Under the pieces are notes generated by a model that was given only the letters and a program-made list of their open reading frames with translations, was not told where the DNA came from and did no database searches. Made by a program: the position numbers and the translations under genes. Below are positions 18,611-27,616 of a stretch of 64,000 nucleotides of DNA, piece after piece; positions within the stretch are counted from its first letter, which is position 1; the number at the start of each line of letters is the position of its first letter. The DNA is from Bacteroidales bacterium (GTDB taxonomy: Bacteria > Bacteroidota > Bacteroidia > Bacteroidales > UBA12170), in contig JADGDY010000006.1 of NCBI GenBank assembly GCA_016744655.1, forward strand, positions 1 through 64,000. The letters run 5' to 3'.

Positions 18611-19195
18611 ATGAAAATATTAGTATTAGATAATTACGATAGCTTCACCTATAATTTGGTTTATATATTGAAGCAAAACAATCTAGATTTTGATGTCTTA
18701 AGGAATGATAAGATTACCAAAGAAGAAGCTCTAGATTATGATGGAATTCTATTGTCTCCAGGCCCAGGAATTCCAGAGGAAGCAGGAAACATGCCTAGTA
18801 TTATTGAAGCTTGCGCAGGACGAATTCCAATACTCGGTATTTGTCTGGGACACCAAGCCATTGCTCAATATCTTGGAGGCGAAATCATCAATAGAAACGA
18901 TGTACTTCATGGTATGCAAACTCCCATTCTTCTCACCAAAAAGGACTCTCCAATTTTTAGAAATGTTCCAGAATCTTTTGAAGCCGGTCGGTATCATTCA
19001 TGGGAACTAAACAAAGGTGAAGTTCCAGAGAAAATAGAAGCTACTGCTATTGATGAGCAAGGAAGTATTATGGCGCTACAAAATCTAGATTTGAATCTAT
19101 ATGGATTCCAATTTCATCCTGAAAGCATCATGACCCCAGAAGGAAAGACAATGGTAGATAATTTTATAGAAATCTGTAAAACTCAGGCCTCATGA
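18611..19195 (+). CDS. trpG: Anthranilate synthase component II (glutamine amidotransferase)
   Basis: Glutaminase subunit that supplies ammonia to TrpE; a class I amidotransferase of 194 residues. The catalytic Cys78 is in GICLGHQ, with the partner His and Glu in FQFHPESIMT near residue 168. The start YDSFTYNLV and GPGIPEEAG near 52 are typical. It may also serve PabB if no separate PabA exists, which cannot be judged here. Its stop overlaps the trpD start by four bases (ATGA), indicating translational coupling. Confidence 0.97.
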   Translation: MKILVLDNYDSFTYNLVYILKQNNLDFDVLRNDKITKEEALDYDGILLSPGPGIPEEAGNMPSIIEACAGRIPILGICLGHQAIAQYLGGEIINRNDVLHGMQTPILLTKKDSPIFRNVPESFEAGRYHSWELNKGEVPEKIEATAIDEQGSIMALQNLDLNLYGFQFHPESIMTPEGKTMVDNFIEICKTQAS

Positions 19196-20181
19196 AAAAG
19201 ATTTTAGAAAGACTATTTCATCATCAGAAATTAAGTCGAGAGGAGGCTAAAGATATACTAGGCTTCATCTCCGAAGGAAAATTCAGTGCTTGTGAAGTGA
19301 GTGCCTTCCTCACTGTTTTTCGTATGAGGAGTATCACCGTTGATGAGCTATGCGGTTTCAGAGATGGAATGATAGAGCGTTGTATTCCAATTGACTTGGG
19401 TGAATTTAATCCAGTGGATTTATGCGGAACAGGTGGCGATGGCAAAGATACTTTTAACATCAGTACTTTGGCATCTTTCGTAACAGCTGGGGCTGGAATT
19501 AAAGTGGCTAAACATGGAAACTATGGGGTGAGTTCTTCTTGTGGTTCCTCCAATGTAATGGAACATTTAGGCTACCAATTTACCAATCAGACTGACTTGC
19601 TCAAACAACAAATAGATAAAAGCGGAATCTGCTTCCTTCACGCTCCTCTATTTCATCCATCCATGAAAAATGTGGCTCCAATTAGAAGAGAAATAGGTGT
19701 CAAAACCTTCTTCAATATGCTAGGCCCAATGGTAAATCCAGCATCTCCCAAAAACCAAATGGTGGGAGTATATTCCTTGGAGTTACAGCGCTACTACAAA
19801 TACATTTATGAGCAAGAAAACAAGAATTATCGCATTGTTCATAGTATGGATGGATATGATGAAATCAGCTTAACCGCTCCGACTAAGGTTATCAGCCCTA
19901 AGAAAGAATATATGCTAAGTCCAGACCTCATCAGTAAAGAAAAAATAAATCCAGTAGATTTAATGGGAGGAAAAACAGTGGCAGAATCAGCAAACATATT
20001 CACAAGAATATTAAATGGTGAAGGAACTTATGCCCAAAACAGAGCCGTAATTGCAAATGCAGCCATGGCCATTAAAGCGCTACATTCAGAAAAATCCTTT
20101 GAAGATTGCCTAAATATGGCACAAGAATCTTTGGAAAGTAAAAAAGCACAACAAGCCCTAAAAACCTTAATTTCATCATGA
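19192..20181 (+). CDS. trpD: Anthranilate phosphoribosyltransferase
   Basis: Transfers the phosphoribosyl group of PRPP to anthranilate, the second committed step of tryptophan synthesis. 329 residues. The PRPP-binding loop GTGGDGKDTFNIST starts near residue 80, KHGNYGVSSSCGSSNVME near 105, and RREIGVKTFFNMLGPMVNP near 164. Family length is about 335-345, so it is complete. It is coupled by 4-base overlaps to both trpG and trpC. Confidence 0.97.
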   Translation: MKKILERLFHHQKLSREEAKDILGFISEGKFSACEVSAFLTVFRMRSITVDELCGFRDGMIERCIPIDLGEFNPVDLCGTGGDGKDTFNISTLASFVTAGAGIKVAKHGNYGVSSSCGSSNVMEHLGYQFTNQTDLLKQQIDKSGICFLHAPLFHPSMKNVAPIRREIGVKTFFNMLGPMVNPASPKNQMVGVYSLELQRYYKYIYEQENKNYRIVHSMDGYDEISLTAPTKVISPKKEYMLSPDLISKEKINPVDLMGGKTVAESANIFTRILNGEGTYAQNRAVIANAAMAIKALHSEKSFEDCLNMAQESLESKKAQQALKTLISS

Positions 20182-20975
20182 CCATTTTAGAAAAAATCAT
20201 CGCTACAAAACAGCAAGAAGTAGCCCATAACAAATCAATAACTCCAGTAAAGCTTCTGGAAAGCAGTATTTATTTCGAGACCGAAAAAGTCTCCATGAAA
20301 GAATACCTATTGCGCCCAGACAAAGTGGGAATTATTGCGGAAATCAAAAGGAAATCGCCAAGTACGGGTGAGCTAAAATCTAGTGTTAATATAGAAGAGT
20401 TAAGCATTGGCTATATGCAAGCTGGAGCTACTGCACTTTCTGTTTTAACCGACAACACCTATTTTGGAGGACAAAACAAAGACCTTACTGAAGCTAGAAA
20501 ATTCAACTATTGCCCCATCCTTCGAAAAGATTTCATCATCGACGAATATCAAATTCTTGAAGCCAAAAGCATAGGCGCCGATTGCATTCTCTTAATAGCT
20601 GCAAATCTAAGCCCACAAAGATGTTTGGAGTTGGCGAAATTCGCCCATAAACTTGGTTTAGAGGTCTTAATGGAGGTTCACTCCAAAGAAGAATTAGACA
20701 GCCATTGTAATGTACATTTGGATATTGTAGGGGTTAATAATAGAAACCTCCACGATTTCAGCACAAATATTGAGACCTCCATGAAACTATCGGAGTTTAT
20801 TCCTGAGGAGTTCGTGAAAATTAGTGAAAGTGGAATTACAGAAGCCGAACAAGTCCTTCAGTTAAAAGAATATGGTTTTAAAGGCTTTTTGGTGGGTGGT
20901 CATTTTATGAAAATGGCCGAACCAGTAGTAGCATGCCGTGAATTAATTTCCAACATTCAACACCAACTGTCATGA
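20178..20975 (+). CDS. trpC: Indole-3-glycerol phosphate synthase
   Basis: TIM-barrel enzyme that closes the indole ring from carboxyphenylaminodeoxyribulose phosphate with loss of CO2. The 265-residue chain shows IAEIKRKSPSTGELK near residue 52 (catalytic Lys and phosphate contacts), ILRKDFIIDEYQI near 114, IVGVNNRNLHDF near 186 and ISESGI near 215. It is a separate gene, not fused to trpF as in enterobacteria. It overlaps trpD and trpF by four bases each. Confidence 0.97.
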   Translation: MTILEKIIATKQQEVAHNKSITPVKLLESSIYFETEKVSMKEYLLRPDKVGIIAEIKRKSPSTGELKSSVNIEELSIGYMQAGATALSVLTDNTYFGGQNKDLTEARKFNYCPILRKDFIIDEYQILEAKSIGADCILLIAANLSPQRCLELAKFAHKLGLEVLMEVHSKEELDSHCNVHLDIVGVNNRNLHDFSTNIETSMKLSEFIPEEFVKISESGITEAEQVLQLKEYGFKGFLVGGHFMKMAEPVVACRELISNIQHQLS

Positions 20976-21595
20976 TTTTGAAAGTCTGTGGGATGAAATA
21001 TCCTGATAATATTTTACCGCTTGCTGAAGAAAAGCCAGATATGATGGGCTTTATATTCTATCCAAAGTCAAAGCGGTATGTGGATAAAAAAGACCTTAAG
21101 AAGACCTTTTTAAAATGTGATAAAAATATTGATAAAGTGGCTGTGTTTGTAAATGAACCTGCCAAATTCATCGCTTCAGAATTGGAGGGATTGAACTTTA
21201 AATACATCCAATTACATGGCAAAGAAACAGTAGATGAAATTATAAAACTCAAGAAATGCGGCTATAAAATCATAAAGGCTTTTCCAATGAGTAATGATTT
21301 TGATTGGTCTCTTACTAAAGAATATGAGCAATATTGTGAATATTTCGTGTTTGACACCTCCACACCAAAACATGGAGGAAGTGGACTACAATTTGACTGG
21401 AACTTACTCAAAAACTATACCGACCAAACTCCATTTCTATTAAGCGGAGGAATTTCCATTCAAGATATGGAGCGTATTAAAATATTTCAGCATCCTCAGT
21501 TTTCGGGCATCGATATCAACAGTAAATTTGAAATAGAACCAGGATTAAAAAACATTGATTTAGTTAAAAGAATGATTAAAGAATTTAGAAAATGA
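20972..21595 (+). CDS. trpF: Phosphoribosylanthranilate isomerase
   Basis: Amadori isomerase of the third pathway step; a TIM barrel of 207 residues. [12 protein letters not shown] at the start holds the catalytic Cys, and [17 protein letters not shown] near residue 125 carries the catalytic Asp and a phosphate loop. LLSGGIS near 151 and [17 protein letters not shown] near 176 complete the barrel's C-terminal half. It sits between trpC and trpB with ATGA overlaps on both sides, so six genes from trpG to trpB form one unbroken coupled block. Confidence 0.97.
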   Translation: MILKVCGMKYPDNILPLAEEKPDMMGFIFYPKSKRYVDKKDLKKTFLKCDKNIDKVAVFVNEPAKFIASELEGLNFKYIQLHGKETVDEIIKLKKCGYKIIKAFPMSNDFDWSLTKEYEQYCEYFVFDTSTPKHGGSGLQFDWNLLKNYTDQTPFLLSGGISIQDMERIKIFQHPQFSGIDINSKFEIEPGLKNIDLVKRMIKEFRK

Positions 21596-22773
21596 ACAAG
21601 GAAAAAACATCTAATCATATAGACAATGAAGGGTTTTATGGCGAATTTGGCGGTGCCTTTATTCCCGAAATGCTTCATCCAAATATTGAAGAATTAAAAT
21701 CTTCCTACATCAATATTATTGAAGCTGAAGAATTTCAAAAAGAGTTTAAAGAACTTCTAAGAAATTATGTGGGACGCCCCACTCCAATTTATCATGCAAA
21801 AAGATTAAGTGAGCATTATCAAACGCAAATTTTTCTGAAACGCGAAGACCTTTGTCATACGGGTGCACATAAAATCAATAATGCTCTAGGGCAAATATTA
21901 TTGGCTCAAAAACTCAATAAAACCAGAATTATTGCCGAAACTGGCGCTGGACAACATGGGGTGGCCACTGCAACGGCTTGTGCATTAATGGGTATGAAAT
22001 GTGTAGTTTATATGGGTGCAGTAGATGTGGAAAGACAAGCTCCAAATGTAGCCAGAATGAAAATGCTAGGAGCTGAAGTGATTCCTGTGGAAAGTGGTAG
22101 TAAAACCTTAAAAGATGCGACCAATGAAGCCATTCGTGATTGGATAACTAATCCTAGAGATACGCATTATATTATTGGTTCAGTGGTTGGACCGCATCCG
22201 TATCCAGATTTAGTGGCTCGATTGCAATCTGTTATCAGTGAGGAAATCATGAGCCAGATGCCGGAGGAGCCTAGTCATATTATTGCTTGTGTAGGAGGAG
22301 GCAGCAATGCCATTGGAGCATTTTATCACTTTTTAGATAAGGAGCAAGTGGAGTTAATTGGAGTGGAAGCAGCCGGAAAAGGTATTCATTCCAACGAAAC
22401 TGCTGCAACTTTAACATTAGGCAACACTGGAGTTTTACATGCCAGCATGACCACTTTATTACAAACCAAAGATGGACAAGTCATTGAACCGCACAGTATT
22501 TCTGCCGGATTAGATTATCCCGGAATTGGTCCTCAACATGCACATTTACATCAAAATAAAAGAGTGAAATATGTAAGTGCAACCGATGATGAGGCGGTTA
22601 AAGCAGCTTTTCTATTAACCCAAAAAGAAGGGATTATTCCTGCTCTAGAATCGGCCCATGCCTTTGCCTATTTGGAACAGCAAAAATGGAAATCAACTGA
22701 TAGAGTGCTCATTAATTTAAGTGGTCGTGGAGACAAAGACCTCAGTACGTATACCAAATACAATCCATATTGA
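21592..22773 (+). CDS. trpB: Tryptophan synthase beta chain
   Basis: PLP enzyme that condenses indole with L-serine to tryptophan. The 393 residues include GGAFIPEML near residue 20, [19 protein letters not shown] with the PLP Lys94, [12 protein letters not shown] near 121 and GGGSNAIG (phosphate loop) near 237. It has the TrpB1 type architecture, matching a TrpA encoded downstream. Unlike the overlapping genes before it, trpB is separated from trpA by 157 bases containing a large hairpin. Confidence 0.98.
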   Translation: MNKEKTSNHIDNEGFYGEFGGAFIPEMLHPNIEELKSSYINIIEAEEFQKEFKELLRNYVGRPTPIYHAKRLSEHYQTQIFLKREDLCHTGAHKINNALGQILLAQKLNKTRIIAETGAGQHGVATATACALMGMKCVVYMGAVDVERQAPNVARMKMLGAEVIPVESGSKTLKDATNEAIRDWITNPRDTHYIIGSVVGPHPYPDLVARLQSVISEEIMSQMPEEPSHIIACVGGGSNAIGAFYHFLDKEQVELIGVEAAGKGIHSNETAATLTLGNTGVLHASMTTLLQTKDGQVIEPHSISAGLDYPGIGPQHAHLHQNKRVKYVSATDDEAVKAAFLLTQKEGIIPALESAHAFAYLEQQKWKSTDRVLINLSGRGDKDLSTYTKYNPY

Positions 22774-22805
22774 TTGATATAAATCGTTTCTATTTCCCTT
22801 TCTTA

Positions 22806-22857
22806 TTGAAATAAAATAGTTCCATAGCTAAGGCTATGCAAAGATTTTATTTCTCAA
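22806..22857. repeat. Long imperfect hairpin in the trpB-trpA gap
   Basis: GAAATAAAAT (22808-22817) is perfectly answered by ATTTTATTTC (22844-22853). An inner stem CATAGC/GCTATG (22823-22828 and 22833-22838) closes on TAAG. No T-run follows, so a simple terminator is unlikely; an mRNA processing or stability element, or a small palindromic insertion, fits better. Confidence 0.65.
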
Positions 22858-22930
22858 TTAAAAAAAATATAAACCAATTTATCTATCCATCATATGGAAT
22901 AGTAATTGGTATGACTCAAAATTTATTTAA

Positions 22931-23692
22931 ATGCGATTAGAAGAATTATTAAAACAAGAAACAAAGCCGCTTTTGAGTATTTATTTCTCTGCTGGTTTTC
23001 CTCAGATTGATAGTCTTCCTGTGCTTCTCGAATCACTAGAAAGCGCTGGAGCAGATATGGTAGAAATTGGGATTCCCTATTCCGACCCCATTAGCGATGG
23101 CCCCACTATTCAGCACAGCAATAGCATTGCTCTGGAAAATGGAATTTCCTTAGAACTCATATTTCAACAATTGGAAAGTTCCTCCACTACCATCCCAAAA
23201 ATAATGATGGGATATTTTAATTCTATTCTGCAATTTGGAGTAGAAGCTTTTTGTGAGAGATGCTCTGAAACTGGGATTACGGGTATTATTCTTCCCGATT
23301 TGCCCCTGGAAATCTATCAAAAGAAATATCAAAAGACCTTTGAAAAACATCAACTTAGTTTCATCCTTCTTATTACTCCTGAAACTAGTGAAGAACGAAT
23401 CCGGTTGATTGATAATCACTCTACTTCATTTATATATGCAGTAAGTAGCGCAGGAACTACTGGTACAAAAAAAGGTATTCAAGGAGCTAAAAAATATCTT
23501 CAAAAAATTCAATCATTAAATCTAAAAACCCCGGTAATGGTAGGTTTCAATATTAGCAGACCAGAAGATTTCAAATTCGCCAGCAAATACACTAGAGGAG
23601 GAATCATAGGAAGCGCCTTCATTAAACATATCGAGAACAGTAATCATTTATCACAAGACACCCATCAATTTATCAAATATATTAAATCCTAA
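22931..23692 (+). CDS. trpA: Tryptophan synthase alpha chain
   Basis: Cleaves indole-3-glycerol phosphate to indole and glyceraldehyde-3-phosphate, passing indole to TrpB through the inter-subunit channel. 253 residues, a little short for the family. Motifs: ADMVEIGIPYSDPISDGP near residue 40 (catalytic Glu and Asp), MGYFNSILQFG near 93, ILPDLPLEI near 118, YAVSSAGTTG near 165 and VGFNISRPED near 200. It follows the 157-base gap after trpB and lies 3 bases before the DAHP synthase gene. Confidence 0.97.
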   Translation: MRLEELLKQETKPLLSIYFSAGFPQIDSLPVLLESLESAGADMVEIGIPYSDPISDGPTIQHSNSIALENGISLELIFQQLESSSTTIPKIMMGYFNSILQFGVEAFCERCSETGITGIILPDLPLEIYQKKYQKTFEKHQLSFILLITPETSEERIRLIDNHSTSFIYAVSSAGTTGTKKGIQGAKKYLQKIQSLNLKTPVMVGFNISRPEDFKFASKYTRGGIIGSAFIKHIENSNHLSQDTHQFIKYIKS

Positions 23693-23695
23693 ATC

Positions 23696-24712
23696 ATGAT
23701 TATACAATTAAACAAAAATATAGAATCAGGAGAAAACCTACAATTAGAACAAACTTTAGCTCAACAAAACATTCCATTTTACCCAGTAAATACACAGCTA
23801 GGTGAATATATTATCTGCACCCCAAATCAAGATTTCGATATCAGAAAAATTGGTCAATTAAAAGGAATTAAAGATGTACATAGAGTGAATGGAACCCACA
23901 AAATGGTCAGCAATAAATGGAAGGTGAAAAGAAGTAAAATAGATGTTGGTGATGGAATAGAAATTGGGGCTGGCGAAATGACAATAATGGCTGGTCCCTG
24001 TAGTATTGAAGACGAATCTCAAATTATAAAAACAGTGGAGCAATTAAAGAAAAATGGGGTAAAAATCATGCGAGGAGGAGTCTATAAACCCAGAACCAGT
24101 CCCTATAGTTTTAGAGGTCATGGTATGGAAGGGCTCAAAATGTTTCATAAGGTATGCCAAGCCAACGATATTAAAATCATTACAGAAGTGATGGAAACCG
24201 GACAAATTGATGCCATGGCACCATATGTGGATATTTTTCAGGTGGGCGCGAGAAACTCTCAAAACTTCAACCTTCTTGAAGCATTAGGACAAATAGACAA
24301 ACCAGTAATGATAAAACGTGGAATCAGCGGTAGTATTGACGAGTTACTGTATTCTGCAGAGTATGTTTTCAAAAATGGAAACGAAAAACTCATTCTTTGT
24401 GAAAGAGGAATCCGAACCTATGAGAAAGCTTATAGGAATACTTTAGATTTAAATGCTGTTCCTATTTTGAAAGAAAAATCACACTTACCTGTAATTGTAG
24501 ATCCTAGTCATGGAATTGGATTAAGAAAACACATTGTACCCATGACATTAGCCAGTATGGCCTCAGGTGCCGATGGAGTGATTATCGAGATGCATGAAAC
24601 CCCAGAAAAAGCAGCTACCGACGGACAACAAACCATCGATTATAGCGAATTTAATTCGTTGATGGGGAAACTGAATACGCTGTCTGGAGTTTTGAATGGC
24701 TGGTATAATTAG
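23696..24712 (+). CDS. aroF: 3-Deoxy-7-phosphoheptulonate synthase (DAHP synthase, type I-beta) with N-terminal regulatory domain
   Basis: First enzyme of the shikimate pathway, condensing phosphoenolpyruvate and erythrose 4-phosphate. The 338 residues split into a ferredoxin-like/ACT-like regulatory part (about 1-75) and a TIM barrel. The barrel shows MAGPCSIEDE near residue 98, RGGVYKPRTSPYSFRG near 126, GARNSQNF near 184, KRGISGS near 207 and VDPSHGIG near 264. In characterised I-beta enzymes the N-terminal domain mediates feedback inhibition by aromatic amino acids; which one acts here is unknown. As the last gene of the trp unit it would be attenuated with the rest, tying supply of chorismate to tryptophan demand. 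Confidence 0.94.
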   Translation: MIIQLNKNIESGENLQLEQTLAQQNIPFYPVNTQLGEYIICTPNQDFDIRKIGQLKGIKDVHRVNGTHKMVSNKWKVKRSKIDVGDGIEIGAGEMTIMAGPCSIEDESQIIKTVEQLKKNGVKIMRGGVYKPRTSPYSFRGHGMEGLKMFHKVCQANDIKIITEVMETGQIDAMAPYVDIFQVGARNSQNFNLLEALGQIDKPVMIKRGISGSIDELLYSAEYVFKNGNEKLILCERGIRTYEKAYRNTLDLNAVPILKEKSHLPVIVDPSHGIGLRKHIVPMTLASMASGADGVIIEMHETPEKAATDGQQTIDYSEFNSLMGKLNTLSGVLNGWYN

Positions 24713-25011
24713 TAAACAAGTAACATAAAACTCTGGTTAGAGGGTCTGATAAATAGAAAACTAGATATACTTAATATTAATATGGTTTTTAAATGGTATT
24801 ATTGCCTCCTGAAAGAAAAACTAGTTCTTTCAGAATCCAGGGCCTCAATCCTTTCGCTATGCTCAAGGCTTTGATCCCTCATATAATGTAAAGGATGATA
24901 GCCTTGAAGTATGAAAGGATAGCGTCCTTGGATTTGTGCCCTCGAGGGAAGACATCCCTAGTCTATCCGACTCCCGCAAAAAAACATTACTCAAACTAAG
25001 ATATTATTTCC
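24713..25011. other. Structured non-coding region after the trp operon
   Basis: Holds a hairpin CTGAAAGAA/TTCTTTCAG (24809-24833, seven-base loop, no T-run) and a larger imperfect inverted repeat of about 21 bases (24848-24870 with 24900-24920). No gene is visible. One of these structures may end or stabilise the trp transcript. Confidence 0.5.
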
Positions 25012-25019
25012 TATTTTTG
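25012..25019 (+). promoter_or_regulatory. Candidate -7 promoter element of the DUF1028 gene
   Basis: TATTTTTG fits TAnnTTTG, 20 bases before the ATG at 25040. No clear -33 partner. Confidence 0.4.
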
Positions 25020-25039
25020 AGACATTAAAAAACACAATC

Positions 25040-26044
25040 ATGAACAATTATACAAAATCCATTTTATTAGGCTTCATCTTGTTATTTAGCCTCAACTCCT
25101 TCTCACAAGATACCTTTTCTATTGTAGCTGTTGATTCAGTGACCGGAGAGGTTGGAAGTGCAGGAGCATCTTGTGTTGATTTAATAAACTACCCAGGTAT
25201 GACCAATCATTTTTTGGGTGAACTATTCCCAGGTGTGGGAGCTATTAACTGCCAAGCCTATTATTTAGAAAGCAATCAGGTGAATGCTAGAAATAGGATG
25301 AATGAGGGGATGACCCCAAGTGAAATTATTACTTGGCTAGAGGAAAATGATGTTCAAAACAATCCTCATCAAAGGCAATATGGAATTGTAGCTATGGTAG
25401 ATGGTTCACCAGAATCAGCAGGATATACAGGAGTAAATACCGATGATTACAAAAACCATGTAACTGGTCCTAATTATTCCATCCAAGGAAATATTCTTTT
25501 AGGGCAAATGGTTTTGGACAGCATGGAAGCCCAATTCCTCAGAGCAGAAGGAGATTTAGCTTGTAAGCTTATGGCAGCATTGCAAGGTGCGAATATGGTA
25601 GGAGCTGATACTCGTTGCACTAGTAATGGAACCTCTTCTCTTTTCTCCTTTGTAAAAGTGGCTCACCCCGATGATGTTTTTGGTAGCCCATCCTTTGTTT
25701 TAGGATTAAGAACGGCAAACAATGCAGGTATCGAACCTATCGATTCACTTCAGGTATTATTTGATGAAGTACAGTACTGCCCAAGTGTAGGTATAGAGGA
25801 GTCTAATAATTTTGAAAACTACTTTACATTAAAACCCAATCCTGTTGATGATATATTGTCTTTAGAATCTGACTTAGATGGAGTATTCCAAGTGAGAATA
25901 GTTGACATCAATGGAAAACAAGTCTTACAAAGTTCCATCCTCAAAAACTTAAGCTTCGATGTGAGTCATTTAGATTCTGGCATGTACTTCATTCAAATCT
26001 ATAATGAGCAACAAAATTTCATCAAGAAAATAATCAAGAAATAA
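25040..26044 (+). CDS. Secreted DUF1028 (Ntn-hydrolase-like) protein with T9SS sorting domain
   Basis: 334 residues. A signal peptide ends LNSFSQ. The DUF1028 domain begins DTFSIVAVDSVTGEVGSAGASC, giving an N-terminal Asp/Thr after cleavage, and continues through GVGAINCQAYYLESN and RQYGIVAM to SLFSFVKVAHPDD, about residues 23-240. DUF1028 proteins are placed in the Ntn-hydrolase superfamily, but I know of no settled substrate. A C-terminal type A sorting domain (YFTLKPNPVDD to FIKKIIKK) marks it for type IX export to the cell surface or medium. It stands alone with a promoter-like element upstream. Confidence 0.9.
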   Translation: MNNYTKSILLGFILLFSLNSFSQDTFSIVAVDSVTGEVGSAGASCVDLINYPGMTNHFLGELFPGVGAINCQAYYLESNQVNARNRMNEGMTPSEIITWLEENDVQNNPHQRQYGIVAMVDGSPESAGYTGVNTDDYKNHVTGPNYSIQGNILLGQMVLDSMEAQFLRAEGDLACKLMAALQGANMVGADTRCTSNGTSSLFSFVKVAHPDDVFGSPSFVLGLRTANNAGIEPIDSLQVLFDEVQYCPSVGIEESNNFENYFTLKPNPVDDILSLESDLDGVFQVRIVDINGKQVLQSSILKNLSFDVSHLDSGMYFIQIYNEQQNFIKKIIKK

Positions 26045-26049
26045 ATAAA

Positions 26050-26098
26050 TTGGCCACTAAGACAGAAAGGCGCAAAGACAACACAAAGAAAGGTGAAT
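26050..26098 (-). repeat. Copy of the CTTTGTG/CTTAGTGGC intergenic repeat (inverted orientation)
   Basis: Its reverse complement reads TTTCTTTGTGT, then GTCTTTG, then GTCTTAGTGGC, closely matching 59119-59160 in the same order. It follows directly on the DUF1028 stop codon. Confidence 0.6.
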
Positions 26099-26259
26099 TA
26101 ATTGTTTTTCATCCTTATGTATATTTAAGACAAGGAAATTGATTTGACTAGATTTTTTCACTCCCTTTAGACTCGAAGCAAACAAAAGATCAATAATCAA
26201 GAAATAAACATTCAATAGCCTAAGCAAATTGCCAAAGGCCAATAGCTAAAAATAAATAA

Positions 26260-26619
26260 ATGCAAACAATACTCATCATCATAAACGATGCTCCTTACGG
26301 AACAGAAAAAGCCTATAATGCCTTAAGAATGGCCATGAGATTACAAAAAGACCACGGCGATAAAGCTAAAGTCAATATCTTTCTTTTGGCTGATGCGGTT
26401 TTCTGCGGACTTCCAAATCAGAAAACACCAAATGGCTTTTATAATATTGAACGCATGATGAAGTCGGTAGTTAATAATGGTGCCGAAATAAAAAGTTGTG
26501 GTGGATGTTCCGAGGCTCGAGGAATTGACAAATTAGAGACCATCGAAGGCGTTCAGTTGAGTAATATGAAAGAATTTGCCCAGTGGACTGTTGATTGTGA
26601 CAAAGTACTAACTTTCTAA
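26260..26619 (+). CDS. DsrE family small cytoplasmic protein
   Basis: 119 residues with the DsrE-like Rossmann-type opening TILIIINDAPYGTEKAYNALRMA, the loop FLLADAVFCGLPNQ near residue 46 and a Cys-x2-Cys in SCGGCSEARG near 78. In the Dsr/Tus family such cysteines carry persulfides between sulfur-relay proteins. Here there is no tus or dsr gene nearby, so a generic sulfur-handling or redox role is inferred only from the family. It is followed after 9 bases by a small lipoprotein gene, probably co-transcribed. Confidence 0.85.
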   Translation: MQTILIIINDAPYGTEKAYNALRMAMRLQKDHGDKAKVNIFLLADAVFCGLPNQKTPNGFYNIERMMKSVVNNGAEIKSCGGCSEARGIDKLETIEGVQLSNMKEFAQWTVDCDKVLTF

Positions 26620-26628
26620 AACTTAACC

Positions 26629-27021
26629 ATGAGAAGAATAGGAATAATATTAAGCACCATGATTTTAATGATTCTCATGCAATCTTGTGAGGAAAAAGAA
26701 GACATTAATGGTCAATGGGAGCTGATACAAGTGGAAACTAATGCTGGTATTTTAATCCCTCAAGTAGATTTTCTTGTCCAGGTTGAGGATAAAAAAATCA
26801 ATTTCAATCTCGATGTAAATTCATGTTTCACCGATATAGAAATTAGGAATGATAGCATCATTTATCAGTTTGCTGCTTGCACAAAAATGTGCTGTGATGG
26901 AAACACGGATCCTATTGGTGCTTTCTTGAATTATAGTGGTGCTTATTCATTCAAGGATGGGTATTTATATATTCAGAATGAGAATCTCTATAAGCTTAGA
27001 AAGATAGAGTTACCAGAATAA
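26629..27021 (+). CDS. Small lipoprotein, lipocalin-like, unknown function
   Basis: 130 residues with a lipobox ending MQSCEEKED. The acid/lysine-rich residues right after the Cys resemble the surface-export signal described for Bacteroidota lipoproteins. The rest is predicted beta strands starting INGQWELIQVETN and ending GYLYIQNENLYKLRKI, the pattern of small lipocalin-like proteins that measure deviation from a reference state, but the family is not certain. Internal cysteines (CTKMCCDG) are notable. It converges with the next gene, with two bases between stop codons. Confidence 0.75.
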   Translation: MRRIGIILSTMILMILMQSCEEKEDINGQWELIQVETNAGILIPQVDFLVQVEDKKINFNLDVNSCFTDIEIRNDSIIYQFAACTKMCCDGNTDPIGAFLNYSGAYSFKDGYLYIQNENLYKLRKIELPE

Positions 27022-27023
27022 AT

Positions 27024-27425
27024 CTAATTTATTTGTCTTCTAAATAGATGTCTTGTTAAGAAGATTCCCTGTCTTTTAGTATCTGTATTTAGAGCTGTTG
27101 AAGTAATACTAAACAACTCCCATCCATCAGATTCAGTATCACTAATAAGTTGGACGATAGTTTTTTCATTGGTTTGGACATTACCAAAATTTATCCCAGC
27201 CGCACTGAAAAAATTCTTTAATTCATAATCGTTAAGAACATTGGTTTCTCCTTTTACTGTCTCAATGACCGAAGACCTACCAAGCCCTGCTCCTACAACC
27301 GACTCTAGAGTTGCTATCTGTTTCCATTCATAGCTTGGTACTGGTTTTTCAGCACTATTAAATCCCAATATTCCTAAAGCGATAATAAATACTAATGCAA
27401 TTAAAGTAAAATTTGAGTTTTTCAT
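27024..27425 (-). CDS. Membrane-anchored small protein, possibly DUF4177-like
   Basis: 133 residues with an N-terminal hydrophobic segment (FTLIALVFIIALGILGF) that could be an anchor or an uncleaved signal. The body has YEWKQIATLESVV and a late SDGWELFSITSTA, the spaced aromatic pattern of DUF4177 proteins (Y/W-K ... GWEL). The resemblance is weak. Monocistronic on the minus strand, stop to stop with the lipoprotein gene. Function unknown. Confidence 0.65.
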   Translation of the reverse strand: MKNSNFTLIALVFIIALGILGFNSAEKPVPSYEWKQIATLESVVGAGLGRSSVIETVKGETNVLNDYELKNFFSAAGINFGNVQTNEKTIVQLISDTESDGWELFSITSTALNTDTKRQGIFLTRHLFRRQIN

Positions 27426-27616
27426 TTTATTAGTTTTTAATTATAAATATAATTAAAAAATCAATATTAAACTAGGTGATACCTATTACGTATTGAACAA
27501 TTACAATGTGTATTTCTACGTCCGCATTTCATATCAGTTTACTACTTTTACTACATTTGTTTTTATCAAATAATTACTCCACTTTTGCTCATTATAATAC
27601 AATCACAAAACAAAAT

